64,000 bases of DNA from Cybelea sp963824595 (GCA_963824595.1 CAWGPY010000005.1:186001-250000); one strand, 5' to 3'. Counted from the first letter of the stretch, positions 24,104 through 32,679 are shown. Made by a program: numbers and translations. The notes: generated by a model not told the origin, from the sequence alone.

Positions 24104-26149
24104 CTACAAGGGCGCTCGCTGCCGCAAGCCCGCCTCGGGAATGGGCGTCGTGACCGCAAACGCTCGGGCGGTCTCGGCAGAGAACGTGAGGCCCTCGAGT
24201 TGGGCGCCTACCGCGACGGCGGCCGCAGCGCAGTCACGATCGGGCCACCGCTTGGCCGGTTCGTGCATTTCCGGCGCGTTGTCGTTGTAAAGATAGTTTT
24301 GCTCGCTCAGGTGCTTGTAGGCATCTTGTTTGAGCCAGTGCCGCGACTTATAACAACTCTGAAGCGACTCCAGCCATCGCGTCGTAGCCTGCATCGTCGC
24401 CAGATACCGTAACCAACGCTGGGTGCGCCACGACGGCGTGTCCTCGAGTTCCCGTTCGTCGTCAACGAAGCGGCCGACGAGAGACTCGCCGGCGAGGTCG
24501 CCTCGGGCGATGAGGTCGAGCACTTGATCGCGAGTCATCGTCAGGTTGAGGCCGCCTTCATCGGCCGGCAGCCGGATGCCGATCGTTCGGCTCGCGTTTC
24601 CCGGCAACGCCCCTAGGATCATATCCTGCCAGTTCCGCATGGCGTCGATCAATGCGGATGCGAACTCCAACATCGACCCACGTCCGTCCGGGCCCGAAAG
24701 TGGATAACCGGTTTCGAGCGGGACGCCGGCCTCGTCGCTCTCCAGAAACGCATCGCCGGCGGGGACCGGTACGACGACCTCGCCTTGGACGAGGCGTTGC
24801 GCGGTGCCGCCGTCGAGCAAATCCAGCGCAAACGTCGGCCAGCGCGGCAGCGGGCCGTCGAAGAGATGAATGGGAAAGTTGCTGCTGAGTCCACCGTCGG
24901 AAAACCACATCGGCCGGAGGTATTTGCCGTCCGGCGATTCCGCCCAGAGGCGCAACGCGCAAAAGAGAATGGGAAACGACATGCTCATTCGCACCGCCAC
25001 GACGAGCGGCAAGTCCTCACCTGTGGGAAAGCGATAAACGGCTCCCAGCGGCCGCCCTCGAGCGTCCAAGGGCCGAACCGAAGTCGCCTCGCCTCCTTTC
25101 ACTTTCAAGTGTGCGAGGGTCGCGTCGGAGAAGTATTTGCTGAGGTCGGATTCGAGAAAATACAACGTCGGCCGATCGGGACGGCGATTGGGGAGGCCTT
25201 GGCGGTGCCCGCACCGCTCGGAATCGAAGGGGAGGCCGAACGGACGCCCGAGGGTCAGACACGTCGTGATGGTCTGAAAGTCGATGCTGGGCCTCTCGTC
25301 GCCCGGAAACCATTCCGGAAGCGGCACGTCCCGTAAGTCGCCGATCGTCAACGGCGCATCCTCGGTGGTCCGGCCCGCAGCGTGCGCGATATAGGCTTCC
25401 AGCCAGTTGAAGAGCGGCGGCGTGTCGGCGGGCGCAAGGCCGGAGATGTCGTTCCCGCGTGAAGTCAGGCCATCGAGAGCCGCTTTGAACTTGTCTGCCG
25501 CGGCGCGGTCGTAGGCGTGGCAAAATCCGTAGTCGTTTTTCGTTAGGACCGACCAGCACCGGGCGAGCGCTATCGCGCACAGCGTCAAGATAAGCAAGAG
25601 CGCTAACAGGAGCAAGGGAACGACGGCATGGGCGACGAGCGCCCACCACGTGGACGGCTGTAGTAAAGATCCTGTGCCGGCCGCGGATAGATCCGGCAAA
25701 AGAAAGCAATAGCCCAACAGCAAGGTTGCAACGAGGGCTTGCCACCAATACTCCTTTGCGGCGGCTGCCACCACCCGTGCGAGACGCCACGGGAGCGGCG
25801 CGCTGGAAACGAAGTTCAGCGCGATCCGCACCAATGGCGCGGCGCCGGCGTCGGGCGCGAATAAGCGAACGAGCGAGTCGCCGCGAGCGAGGAACTCGGG
25901 GACCTTCGCGAGAGCCAGATACCCCGCTGCGCTCTTCGTCTTTCGGCGCTGGTACTCGGCGGCCGCGACGATGGAAGCCGCAATTGCCCCGACGGACGTC
26001 CCGCCGATGTTGCGAAGATTGAACCGCGTGGCGAGGTGGCAAAGCGCGCGCGGATAGACGATGCCGCTCGTCACTCCGCCCTTCATGACGACGTCGCAAA
26101 ACCTTCCGATTTTTTGAGGATCGAAGTCCGCAGCCGACCACATTTTCAT
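24104..26149 (-). CDS. Patatin-like phospholipase with membrane segments
   Basis: A 681-residue patatin-family protein. The catalytic parts are present: oxyanion loop KGGVTSGIVYPRAL, nucleophile elbow GGTSVGAIAAS, and the dyad Asp in FSDGGLSSNFP near residue 420. Between about residues 130 and 200 lie two to three strongly hydrophobic segments (WWQALVATLLLGYCFLL; VVPLLLLALLLILTLCAIAL), unusual for patatins, which are generally soluble. The ATG sits six bases after TACTAA, a near-match to the leaderless -10 pattern. Predicted lipid acyl hydrolase at the inner membrane; substrate unknown. Confidence 0.82.
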   Translation of the reverse strand: MKMWSAADFDPQKIGRFCDVVMKGGVTSGIVYPRALCHLATRFNLRNIGGTSVGAIAASIVAAAEYQRRKTKSAAGYLALAKVPEFLARGDSLVRLFAPDAGAAPLVRIALNFVSSAPLPWRLARVVAAAAKEYWWQALVATLLLGYCFLLPDLSAAGTGSLLQPSTWWALVAHAVVPLLLLALLLILTLCAIALARCWSVLTKNDYGFCHAYDRAAADKFKAALDGLTSRGNDISGLAPADTPPLFNWLEAYIAHAAGRTTEDAPLTIGDLRDVPLPEWFPGDERPSIDFQTITTCLTLGRPFGLPFDSERCGHRQGLPNRRPDRPTLYFLESDLSKYFSDATLAHLKVKGGEATSVRPLDARGRPLGAVYRFPTGEDLPLVVAVRMSMSFPILFCALRLWAESPDGKYLRPMWFSDGGLSSNFPIHLFDGPLPRWPTFALDLLDGGTAQRLVQGEVVVPVPAGDAFLESDEAGVPLETGYPLSGPDGRGSMLEFASALIDAMRNWQDMILGALPGNASRTIGIRLPADEGGLNLTMTRDQVLDLIARGDLAGESLVGRFVDDERELEDTPSWRTQRWLRYLATMQATTRWLESLQSCYKSRHWLKQDAYKHLSEQNYLYNDNAPEMHEPAKRWPDRDCAAAAVAVGAQLEGLTFSAETARAFAVTTPIPEAGLRQRAPL

Positions 26150-26252
26150 ACGCGGTTAGTAGTCGCGCCGGCCCCCAAATCCCTTGGCGCGAACGGGGGC
26201 GACGCCGCCTCGGCCGCGAACGCGTCGAGATGCCGATGTGAGGAAGTGAATC

Positions 26253-26720
26253 ATGGCCAAGGATTGGATCCAAGTCGCGGATGGAAGAATCGGGCCGCTC
26301 GCCGATACCGTTCAATATCTGCTGCTCGCTCGAGGCTACAATCTCACCGTCGACGGTCAAGTCGGAACGCAAACGACTGCGGCGATCAAGACTTTTCAAA
26401 CCGACCGCGGCCTGACGTCCGACGGAGTCGTCGGCAACCAGACGTGGCCCGTACTCATCATCCAGGTTTCTCAAGGCGATCGAGGTGATGCCGTCAGTGC
26501 CGCACAGGACCAGCTGCGGTACCGGGACCTGCCCGAGTGCAAGAATCTCGTCGTGGACGGTGATTTCGGTCCGTTGACCGGCGCTGCGGTTCGCGCGTTT
26601 CAAACGTACGTGCGCGACAACCAGGCCGCATTGGTGGACGAACCCGTGGTCGTTGACGGCATCGTCGGCGCGAACACCTGGTACGCGTTCGTCCTCGCGC
26701 TGGGTCCGCTTCCCGAGTAG
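26253..26720 (+). CDS. Tandem peptidoglycan-binding domain protein
   Basis: A 155-residue protein made of two PG_binding_1 modules (about 10-70 and 75-150). Each shows the helix-loop pattern ending in the D-G-x-V/F-G motif and a Gln/Asn-rich TW end (DGQVGTQTTAAIKTFQ, GVVGNQTWPVL; DGDFGPLTGAAVRAFQ, GIVGANTWYAF). No catalytic domain and no signal peptide are visible, so how it reaches the wall is unclear. GAGGAAGTG ribosome site before the ATG. Confidence 0.88.
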   Translation: MAKDWIQVADGRIGPLADTVQYLLLARGYNLTVDGQVGTQTTAAIKTFQTDRGLTSDGVVGNQTWPVLIIQVSQGDRGDAVSAAQDQLRYRDLPECKNLVVDGDFGPLTGAAVRAFQTYVRDNQAALVDEPVVVDGIVGANTWYAFVLALGPLPE

Positions 26721-26762
26721 CCCCGGCTTCGCGGGACTTGGCCTAAGAATCGCGGGACGCCG

Positions 26763-27662
26763 ATGAGTGTTGGCTATCGCGTCGTACGACTCGACGAAGT
26801 GACCTTCGAATGCTCGAGCGAGCTCGCCGGCATGTATAAGCTAAGCCCGTGTGTTTGGCAAGAGAACGGTCGATTCGAGTTGCTCGTGCGCGTGGTGAAC
26901 CGTTCGGATAATCCCGCCGAGAAAGTAGCGAGAATCCATCACGGCTCGTCGGCGGACGGGTTGCGCTTCGTGCTAGACGACGCGCCGGCGATAGCGCCGG
27001 GGCCCGACGTGCCGGGGGCCTACGACAGCGGCGGTTGCGAAGACCCCACCGTCGCCCGCGTCGCCGGCAGCTACTACGTCTACTATTCCGGCTGGAACGA
27101 ACACCTCGAGCGGGGCGAACTTCTGCTGGCGATCGGCCCCGACGTTCGCCATTTACAGAAGAAGGGCATCGCGCTCGAATCGTCCGAGCGAGTAGTCAAT
27201 CCTAAGGAGGCTACGATCGTGCAGGCTTCCGACGGCACGTGGCGGCTGTTCTTTGAGTACGCTAATGAAGACAAGTCGAAAATTGGGCTTGCCCGCTCGG
27301 CGAACGTCGCGGGACCTTGGGATGTATTGCCGCCCCTTTTCGAACGCCGTCCGCAGAGCTGGGACTCATGGCACCTCAGCACCGGCCCGATCCTCGAATC
27401 GGAAACCGGGAATCCCGTCATGTTTTACAACGGCGCAACGGCAAGCGCGCAATGGCGCATCGGTTGGGTCGCGTTCGACGCCGGCTACACTCGAGTCCTA
27501 AGTAGGTCGGACCTGCCATTCATTCTGCCACACATCAGACGAAACGCGGACGATTCGGATATAGCCTTTGCCGCTTCTGCCGTCCGGACGCCGGATGCAA
27601 CGTATCTGTACTATTCCGTCGCCGACCAGTACGTAATCAGGGCGATCATTTCTTCCGGTTAA
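26763..27662 (+). CDS. GH130/GH43-like five-bladed propeller glycosidase or phosphorylase
   Basis: A 299-residue soluble protein with the repeated strands of a five-bladed beta propeller. Family-like sites include GGCEDPTVARVAGSYYVYYSG (Asp region), VNPKEATIVQ, WDSWHLSTGPILES and VMFYNGA. The pattern fits GH130 mannoside phosphorylases and relatives; the exact catalytic residue and substrate (mannoside or other) are not certain. It follows the peptidoglycan-binding gene by 42 bp, possibly one transcript. Confidence 0.72.
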   Translation: MSVGYRVVRLDEVTFECSSELAGMYKLSPCVWQENGRFELLVRVVNRSDNPAEKVARIHHGSSADGLRFVLDDAPAIAPGPDVPGAYDSGGCEDPTVARVAGSYYVYYSGWNEHLERGELLLAIGPDVRHLQKKGIALESSERVVNPKEATIVQASDGTWRLFFEYANEDKSKIGLARSANVAGPWDVLPPLFERRPQSWDSWHLSTGPILESETGNPVMFYNGATASAQWRIGWVAFDAGYTRVLSRSDLPFILPHIRRNADDSDIAFAASAVRTPDATYLYYSVADQYVIRAIISSG

Positions 27663-27686
27663 GGAGTTGAACCGTCCTACAGCGCA

Positions 27687-27809
27687 ATGCCCGACGCCTT
27701 CGTCAAGCTATCGAACGTGATGCAGGATCGGGTGCGCGCGGTGGGTCCGGAAATGCTCGCCGCTAGCCTTTCGAAGCTCGATCCGATGCTGCAGCAGCGG
27801 CTGCGGTGA
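27687..27809 (+). CDS. Short open frame of 40 codons, unknown
   Basis: Encodes a helical peptide (MPDAFVKLSNVMQDRV start; LSKLDPMLQQRLR end) with normal high-GC codon use, but no ribosome site at proper distance from the ATG. It may be the surviving tail or head of a larger lost gene, since the next segment is a truncated gene in another frame. Weak call. Confidence 0.25.
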   Translation: MPDAFVKLSNVMQDRVRAVGPEMLAASLSKLDPMLQQRLR

Positions 27810-28134
27810 GGCGGAGCCCGGCGCGGCGCTCGCGAGCCGGGCGGTTTTGGGCGGCAGCGTGCTCGGCGACGACGACGAGGGCTTTTCGGGGTACGGCCCC
27901 CCGCGATTCTTCGACGCCGCGCAGGTCGCGGAGCTCGCCGAGGCATTGGGCCGTCCCGAACTCGAATCGGAGGCCGCCGCCCGCTTCGACCCGCAGCGGA
28001 TGTGCGAGCTTGGGATTTATCCGGGATGGCAGCCCTCGGACTCGGAGTGGGTTCTCGACGGTCTTCGGCGCCTGCGCGCCTTCTACGCGGACGCCGCGGG
28101 CAAGCGGCGTGCCATCGTCACTTGCCTCGTGTAA
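27808..28134 (+). pseudogene. DUF1877 (YfbM-like) gene, 5'-truncated
   Basis: About 108 codons in one frame match the C-terminal two-thirds of the DUF1877/YfbM family: AVLGGSVLGDDDEG, YGPPRFFDAAQVAELAEALG, MCELGIYPGW and a final YADAAGKRRAIVTCLV. Full-length members have roughly 50-60 more N-terminal residues. Upstream of about 27808 the frame turns into non-coding-like Cys/Arg-rich sequence, and the only start is a TTG (27847) without ribosome site. I read this as a gene that has lost its 5' end. Confidence 0.55.
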
Positions 28135-28168
28135 CGTTTTCGTACGCGTGAGCCGCTAGATTGGCGGC

Positions 28169-28276
28169 ATGGCGAAAGAGTTGAAGGATTTGTGCTTGCT
28201 CGCGGGCCTGGCCACGTTTGCCATGGGCTGCTTCGTTCTGGTCGGATCCTGGCACATTCAGACGTACGTCCGATAG
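28169..28276 (+). CDS. 35-residue single-span membrane microprotein, predicted leaderless
   Basis: A short frame beginning MAKELKDLCLLAG and ending WHIQTYVR, with one 18-20 residue hydrophobic helix (CLLAGLATFAMGCFVLVG). TAGATT (28157-28162) lies exactly six bases before the ATG, the leaderless layout seen at annotated genes here. No repeat box. No family recognised. Single-span proteins of this size often serve as small subunits of membrane complexes; electron-transfer genes lie on the next kilobases. Confidence 0.5.
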   Translation: MAKELKDLCLLAGLATFAMGCFVLVGSWHIQTYVR

Positions 28277-28290
28277 CCGATTTGCGCCCC

Positions 28291-29517
28291 TCACTGCGGT
28301 GAGAGGTTCGGCGGCCACAGCGGACCCGTTGGCAGCGCAAACCAAATCAGTCCGTTCCAGGTAGGTTTCTGGCCGTTGCTGAGCGCTTCTTCGGCGTAGA
28401 GTATGATGAAACGCGTGATGTGATAGGACGCATCGATGTTGCCGACTTGCGTGTGAGTGCCGATCCCATCGTTCGTGAACTGCTCTCCGACCGCGACGAG
28501 ACCGCGTTGGCCGACGTTATCGTACAGCTCGTACGAATAGCCATTGCTCCCAGCGGGGGGAGCGCCCATACCCGGATTGCTGTCGTGGTTCATCTGATAT
28601 GTGGCTAGGAAGCCGGGGACGCTATTGACCGGATCGCGCTGGGCGTAAAACCCATTGCTGTAATACTGATCGAAGCCGCCTTCGCTTAACGGCCACGAAC
28701 CGCGTGCACCGAAATAGCCGGCCTCGAGCGGATTACTGCGGTTCGCGAAGGCGAGCTTGTACTGGAGCGTCTTGTCCTGGGTCCAATCGTAGTTGTTGAA
28801 ACCATTCCAGTCGGTGCTTGCCGTTCCGTAGGAGACTTCCGCATCGAGGGAACCCCGGACGTAGGCGAACTTGTATCCCCAGCGGTTGGCATCTAACTCG
28901 TAGGCATGCTCGCCGACGGTCATTTCGGCGGCGGAGTTGACGGTAAGACCCGTCACGTCAAACCATTGGCTGAATTCGGAGGGCGCTGGCGCTTCGAGTT
29001 TCCCCATAAAGACGTGGCCCGCGCCGCTAAAAAAGTTGTTGTAGGCAAGCCACGCCGTGTCGAGGCCTCCGGGTTGGCTCCCCTCCCAGATCCACTGCTG
29101 GACGTGGTAGGTCCATTCGCTGTTCTCGGTTCCGAACGCCCCGTCGGCGTGTACTCCGAGGCTCCCGATGTCCCACGACCCCGGGCCCGGTGGCTGCTGC
29201 GAGTAACCCACGGGATAGTCGACCCATATCGGGGACTCACGTTTCAAGACGTGCGGATTGAGGCCGGCGTATCCCGTGCGCTGCACCCACCGCCCGTAGG
29301 CGTTGAGCGCCGGGACCTGAATGTGGCAATAGGAACATTTGATGCCGTAGGCTTGCGCGAAGTTGGGCATCGCTTGCGCCGGAATCTTCATCGCCAGCAT
29401 CGCCGCCGCGAGAACGACTGCGGCCAGCAGCGCCGACGTAAGCCCCGTCCGTCCGCTAACGATCATAGCATGCCTCGTCGAGTAGGCTGTTCGATTCGTT
29501 AGCGTGCGTTCGTTCAT
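28291..29517 (-). CDS. Exported monoheme c-type cytochrome with large beta-rich domain
   Basis: A 408-residue protein with an N-terminal membrane/signal segment (about 24-48, ending PAQA) and one heme site, CSYCH at 61-65, right after it. The rest is aromatic-, Gly- and Asn-rich with alternating strands (WTYHVQQWIWEG; YKFAYVRGSLDAEVSYG; YKLAFANRSNPLEAGYFGARG), suggesting a beta-barrel or sandwich. A porin-cytochrome-like organisation is possible but unproven. The start is the ATG overlapping the cupredoxin stop (ATGA), so the two are coupled; a longer start inside the cupredoxin gene is less likely. Confidence 0.72.
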   Translation of the reverse strand: MNERTLTNRTAYSTRHAMIVSGRTGLTSALLAAVVLAAAMLAMKIPAQAMPNFAQAYGIKCSYCHIQVPALNAYGRWVQRTGYAGLNPHVLKRESPIWVDYPVGYSQQPPGPGSWDIGSLGVHADGAFGTENSEWTYHVQQWIWEGSQPGGLDTAWLAYNNFFSGAGHVFMGKLEAPAPSEFSQWFDVTGLTVNSAAEMTVGEHAYELDANRWGYKFAYVRGSLDAEVSYGTASTDWNGFNNYDWTQDKTLQYKLAFANRSNPLEAGYFGARGSWPLSEGGFDQYYSNGFYAQRDPVNSVPGFLATYQMNHDSNPGMGAPPAGSNGYSYELYDNVGQRGLVAVGEQFTNDGIGTHTQVGNIDASYHITRFIILYAEEALSNGQKPTWNGLIWFALPTGPLWPPNLSPQ

Positions 29518-29870
29518 GGTACCACGTTCACCGTGAGGGTCATATTCGCGTGCCCCGCTCCGCACATGATAGCACAATGAAGCACGTATTTCCCAGCTTT
29601 GCTAGGCGTAACTTTGACGTTCGTCGGGGAGCCCGGGGCGATCGTCGTCAAGGGAATGCCCAACGCGTCGGATTGAAGTCCGTGAACGCCCTGCGTCGAG
29701 GTAAGATGAAGCGTGCTCTCTTGACCGACGTGGAGCTGGATGGTATCCGGCGTGAATTTCCAGTCAGAAGCGACGACGGCGATCGGCGACGTAGCCGCCG
29801 CCGATGGCGCTGAAATGGAGAATCCGGCGATAACGGCCGCCATTGCGAGGACTCGATGGTGCGTTTTCAT
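29514..29870 (-). CDS. Exported CuA-type cupredoxin
   Basis: A 118-residue protein with a cleavable signal peptide (MKTHHRVLAM...APSAAA) and a cupredoxin domain. The copper loop is HCAIMCGAGHANM with Cys99, Cys103, His107 and Met110, and the upstream His is His63 (GVHGL). This is the C-x3-C-x3-H-x2-M pattern of the CuA centre of cytochrome oxidase subunit II and nitrous oxide reductase. No transmembrane hairpin of Cox2 and no oxidase genes are near. ATG lies seven bases after TAGAGT behind a repeat box, so it belongs to the predicted regulon. Start chosen on signal peptide plus promoter. Confidence 0.86.
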   Translation of the reverse strand: MKTHHRVLAMAAVIAGFSISAPSAAATSPIAVVASDWKFTPDTIQLHVGQESTLHLTSTQGVHGLQSDALGIPLTTIAPGSPTNVKVTPSKAGKYVLHCAIMCGAGHANMTLTVNVVP

Positions 29871-29910
29871 AGCTGGGACTCTAGCCCAGGCGCATGAAGA
29901 GGTTGGGAAT
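29871..29910 (-). promoter_or_regulatory. Promoter with direct-repeat box (CuA cupredoxin, leftward)
   Basis: Minus strand: ATTCCC (29910-29905), five bases, CTTCAT (29899-29894), ten bases, TAGAGT (29883-29878), seven bases, ATG at 29870. Confidence 0.66.
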
Positions 29911-29915
29911 GCAGC

Positions 29916-29948
29916 CTTCTTATGTTCTTCCCGGGACGGGCGGCTCCA
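29916..29948 (+). promoter_or_regulatory. Possible direct-repeat box facing the triheme cytochrome
   Basis: CTTCTT (29916-29921), five bases, CTTCCC (29927-29932) are well-formed half-sites, but the hexamer ten bases further is GCTCCA, a poor -10. It may be a weak activator-dependent promoter or a duplicated site serving the divergent cupredoxin gene. Confidence 0.35.
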
Positions 29949-30023
29949 ACAGGTTGGCGACCGGAGTCGTCGAAATCGAACACCTCTCAAGCGGTACGCA
30001 ACCGCAGGGGACGGAGGCCGCGC

Positions 30024-31046
30024 TTGAAATTCAACGTAGGGCTCGTCTTTCTCGGCGGGATCGCCCTCGCGGGATTGACTCTAACGGTCTTTCACAGTCG
30101 GGCGCTGGGCGCGCAGCCGCCGAACGGCCAGGCGATCTTCCTGCTGAAATGCGCTGCCTGCCATGGGGCAACCGGACGAGGCGGCGGCCCGTACCCGCCG
30201 CTCGCAGGAAACCCCGATGTGAACCGGGTCGATAGCGCCGGCTTAGTCGAGACGGTGCTCAACGGACGCACGGGGCCGATCACCGTGAACGACACGCAAT
30301 ATGGCGGCAATATGCCGTCGTGGCGCGGCGAGCTTTCGGATGGCGAGATCGCGGCGGTGCTCACGTACGTACGAACCGCTTGGAACAACAGCGCTCCGGC
30401 GGTCTCCGAGGATCAGGTTGCGGCGGCGCGCGCGCCGGAGGCCTTGAGCGGTGCCGCGCTTTTTGCCGCCAAGTGTTCGACCTGTCACCAAACCTCGGGT
30501 CAAGGAACCGACGCGTACCCGCCGCTTGCCGGCAATTCCGTCGTCACGGCGGCCGATCCCGGCGCGATGATCGCCGTCATCGCTAACGGTCGCACCGGAC
30601 CGCTAACCGTAAACGGGAAGACGTTCAACGGTCAAATGCCGACGTGGAAAGGCCGGCTCACCAATGCCGATATTGCGTCGGTCGCCACCTACGTTCGGTC
30701 CGCTTGGGGCAATGGCGCCTCACCCGTGACGGAGCAGGAAGTCGTGGCCGCCGGCTCGCCCGTGTCGATCCAAGTCGGAGCCTCGATCTTCGCGAACGAC
30801 TGCGCGGCGTGTCACGGCGCTAACGGCGACGGCGGAATCGGCCCCGCGCTCGCGGGAAATCCCCACGTCAATATAGCCAATCCCGCCCTAATGCTGACCA
30901 CGATCGTGCAAGGGCGGAATCAAATGCCCTCGTGGCGTGGGCAACTCGCGGCGGGCGATATCGCCGCGGTTGCATCGTTCATCCGCTCCTCGTGGGGCAA
31001 TAACGCCGGTCCCGTGAGGGTACAGGACGTCACCGCGATCAAGTGA
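30024..31046 (+). CDS. Triheme cytochrome c (three tandem cytochrome c domains)
   Basis: A 340-residue protein with an N-terminal membrane anchor or signal (about 5-24) and three class-I cytochrome c domains of about 105 residues: heme sites CAACH (43-47), CSTCH (151-155) and CAACH (260-264). Each has a downstream Met loop of the form G-x-MP-S/T-W (NMPSWRG, QMPTWKG, QMPSWRG). The start is a TTG with a perfect GGAGG six bases upstream; the ATG 102 bases earlier gives a non-signal N terminus. Similar domains end the cytochrome b fusion at 33.6 kb, so it may receive its electrons. Divergent from the CuA gene. Confidence 0.88.
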   Translation: MKFNVGLVFLGGIALAGLTLTVFHSRALGAQPPNGQAIFLLKCAACHGATGRGGGPYPPLAGNPDVNRVDSAGLVETVLNGRTGPITVNDTQYGGNMPSWRGELSDGEIAAVLTYVRTAWNNSAPAVSEDQVAAARAPEALSGAALFAAKCSTCHQTSGQGTDAYPPLAGNSVVTAADPGAMIAVIANGRTGPLTVNGKTFNGQMPTWKGRLTNADIASVATYVRSAWGNGASPVTEQEVVAAGSPVSIQVGASIFANDCAACHGANGDGGIGPALAGNPHVNIANPALMLTTIVQGRNQMPSWRGQLAAGDIAAVASFIRSSWGNNAGPVRVQDVTAIK

Positions 31047-31062
31047 CGGGTTTTGCTTCGAG

Positions 31063-31350
31063 CTACCGTGTTGGGAAAAAGGCCGGATAGGGGCCGAGCG
31101 GTACTATGAGCACCTCGAGCATTTCACGTTGTGCAAGCGGCAACGAGCCGACGGCCGCGCGCGCCGCCGCTTCATCGCTGCACTCGAGGATCATCACCGC
31201 GCCCGCCGCGTCCTTGCGGCTCCAGATCGCACGCACCACGCCGTTCCGGTAGAGCTCGCGCACACGCTCTCGCTCGGCATCGATGTGCGCTGCGAATTGC
31301 TCGTCGGAGAATCGTTCGGTGAGGCGGCGCGAAATCGAAATGAACTGCAT
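31063..31350 (-). CDS. Small ferredoxin-fold protein (YciI/muconolactone-isomerase-like)
   Basis: A 95-residue protein with strand-helix-strand repeats: MQFISISRRL, a helix SDEQFAAHIDAERERVRELY, GVVRAIWSRKDAAGAVMILE, and PLAQREMLEVLIVPLGPYPA. This is the layout of the dimeric alpha-beta-barrel proteins such as muconolactone isomerase. ATG at 31350 leaves 61 bp to the DUF5069 gene. Function unknown; probably third in an operon with the reductase and DUF5069. Confidence 0.62.
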   Translation of the reverse strand: MQFISISRRLTERFSDEQFAAHIDAERERVRELYRNGVVRAIWSRKDAAGAVMILECSDEAAARAAVGSLPLAQREMLEVLIVPLGPYPAFFPTR

Positions 31351-31411
31351 GTCGGGATGAATGGACGCTCGACCAAAAACTCCTGCGGTTGCCGGGATGG
31401 CGGAGAACGCG

Positions 31412-31870
31412 TTATTCGCCCTTCTCCCAATCGATGAAGGCCTCCGGCGGTAACCGATCCACGGCGGTATTGATAGCCGCGAGGACGCTCGCAGGGGTGT
31501 TCCTTTGGTCGAGCAACCAGGTGACCGCGGCGTTGTCCGCGTCGCGCGCCTCTGCAAACGCCAGAAAACATTCGTCGCTGACCTCCGGCTTACACTCCAC
31601 GGCCTCTCGCAGATCGGCCAGGGCAACGACGTTGGAGGTCTCGTGCGAAATATACGCCTGCCGCAGTACTTCTAGGAATTCATTTCGGGAAACGTTGACC
31701 GAGTAAAAAAACACCCGATCGAGCGAGCAGTCAAAAAAGAGATAGGGACCCAGCGTTCCGCCGATAGCGGCGCGGCCCTTGTCAATGACGCGTGCCAAAA
31801 GCTTTACGTCGCCGAGCTTCTCATGAGCGCTGCGAGGTTCGTTCGTTCGTAAGTCGATCGCGTGAAACAT
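31412..31870 (-). CDS. DUF5069 family protein
   Basis: A 152-residue soluble protein of the DUF5069 type: AIDLRTNEPRSAHEKLGDVKLLARVIDKGRAAI (only parts quoted as one run in the family core: LLARVIDKGRAAIGGTLGPY) and a C-terminal helical half with FLEVLRQAY and AAINTAVDRL. These proteins are widespread and uncharacterised. It follows the NAD(P)-binding protein after 6 bp, so they are co-transcribed. Confidence 0.72.
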   Translation of the reverse strand: MFHAIDLRTNEPRSAHEKLGDVKLLARVIDKGRAAIGGTLGPYLFFDCSLDRVFFYSVNVSRNEFLEVLRQAYISHETSNVVALADLREAVECKPEVSDECFLAFAEARDADNAAVTWLLDQRNTPASVLAAINTAVDRLPPEAFIDWEKGE

Positions 31871-31876
31871 GAAAGA

Positions 31877-32632
31877 TCAGGTTCTGACGAGCGAGCGGCG
31901 CAACCAGTCGTCGAGACCGATGTGGCCGAGACGCGCGTCGCCCAGCGGCACGAGCGAGCGCCCCTCGACGCGGCCGCCGAAGTATCGCGCACCGGGATCG
32001 CTCACAACCTCGCGCGGATCGCCGACCGCCTTTAGATAGCGTGCCACGATTTCGTTGAACGGTGCACGGTCCGGGCCGGCGATTTCGACGATCGCGTTTC
32101 GCGGCGCCGCGACCGCTACATCGGCAACGGTGGCAGCCACGTCGTCTGCCGCGATGGGCTGGAACATCGCGGGCGAGATCCTAACAACGTTTCCGTCCGT
32201 ATTTGAATCGGCGATGCCGCGGAGGAATTCCATGAACTGGGTCGAGCGGACGATGGTGTAGGGGATTCCGGAAGATTCGATCAATTTCTCCTGCGCAACT
32301 TTCGCACGAAAGTAACCGATGCCGGGGTTGCGGTCGTCGCCGACGATCGAGAGCGCGACGTGGTGCCCGACGCCGGCCGGGATCTCCGCCGCGAAAAGAT
32401 TGCGGCCGGAGGTCTCAAAGAAGTCCAGCGCCGCCGCATCTTCGAACGAGGGCGAATTAGCGAGGTCGATGACGACCTGCGCCGCGGCAACGGCTTCCGT
32501 GAGTCCCTCGCCGGTGATGGTGTTGACCCCGGTGTTGGGCGCGGCGGCGGCGACCTGGTGGCCGCTGCGGCGTAGAATGGCGACGGTCTTCGATCCGATG
32601 AGCCCGGTACCGCCGATGACGACGATCTTCAT
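31877..32632 (-). CDS. NmrA/SDR-like NAD(P)-binding protein
   Basis: A 251-residue atypical short-chain dehydrogenase. The dinucleotide motif is VVIGGTGLIGSKTVAIL at the N terminus. VALSIVGDD and YFRAKVAQEKLIESSGIPYT hold the Tyr/Lys region of NmrA-like and UDP-sugar-type SDRs. Start at ATG 32632 with GAGGAG upstream; a longer frame adds an Arg/Ser-rich tail ahead of the Rossmann strand and is unlikely. First gene of a three-gene leftward operon with a recognisable sigma-70-like promoter. Substrate unknown. Confidence 0.82.
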   Translation of the reverse strand: MKIVVIGGTGLIGSKTVAILRRSGHQVAAAAPNTGVNTITGEGLTEAVAAAQVVIDLANSPSFEDAAALDFFETSGRNLFAAEIPAGVGHHVALSIVGDDRNPGIGYFRAKVAQEKLIESSGIPYTIVRSTQFMEFLRGIADSNTDGNVVRISPAMFQPIAADDVAATVADVAVAAPRNAIVEIAGPDRAPFNEIVARYLKAVGDPREVVSDPGARYFGGRVEGRSLVPLGDARLGHIGLDDWLRRSLVRT

Positions 32633-32679
32633 ACTTCTGCTCCTCGAGTTAACCCGGCGCTCTCCAACGATGCTCAAAA

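Noticed and set aside
26150..26156. Leaderless start for the patatin gene (TACTAA six bases before ATG)
   Set aside because: The final T of TANNNT is missing, so it was left out of the leaderless list.
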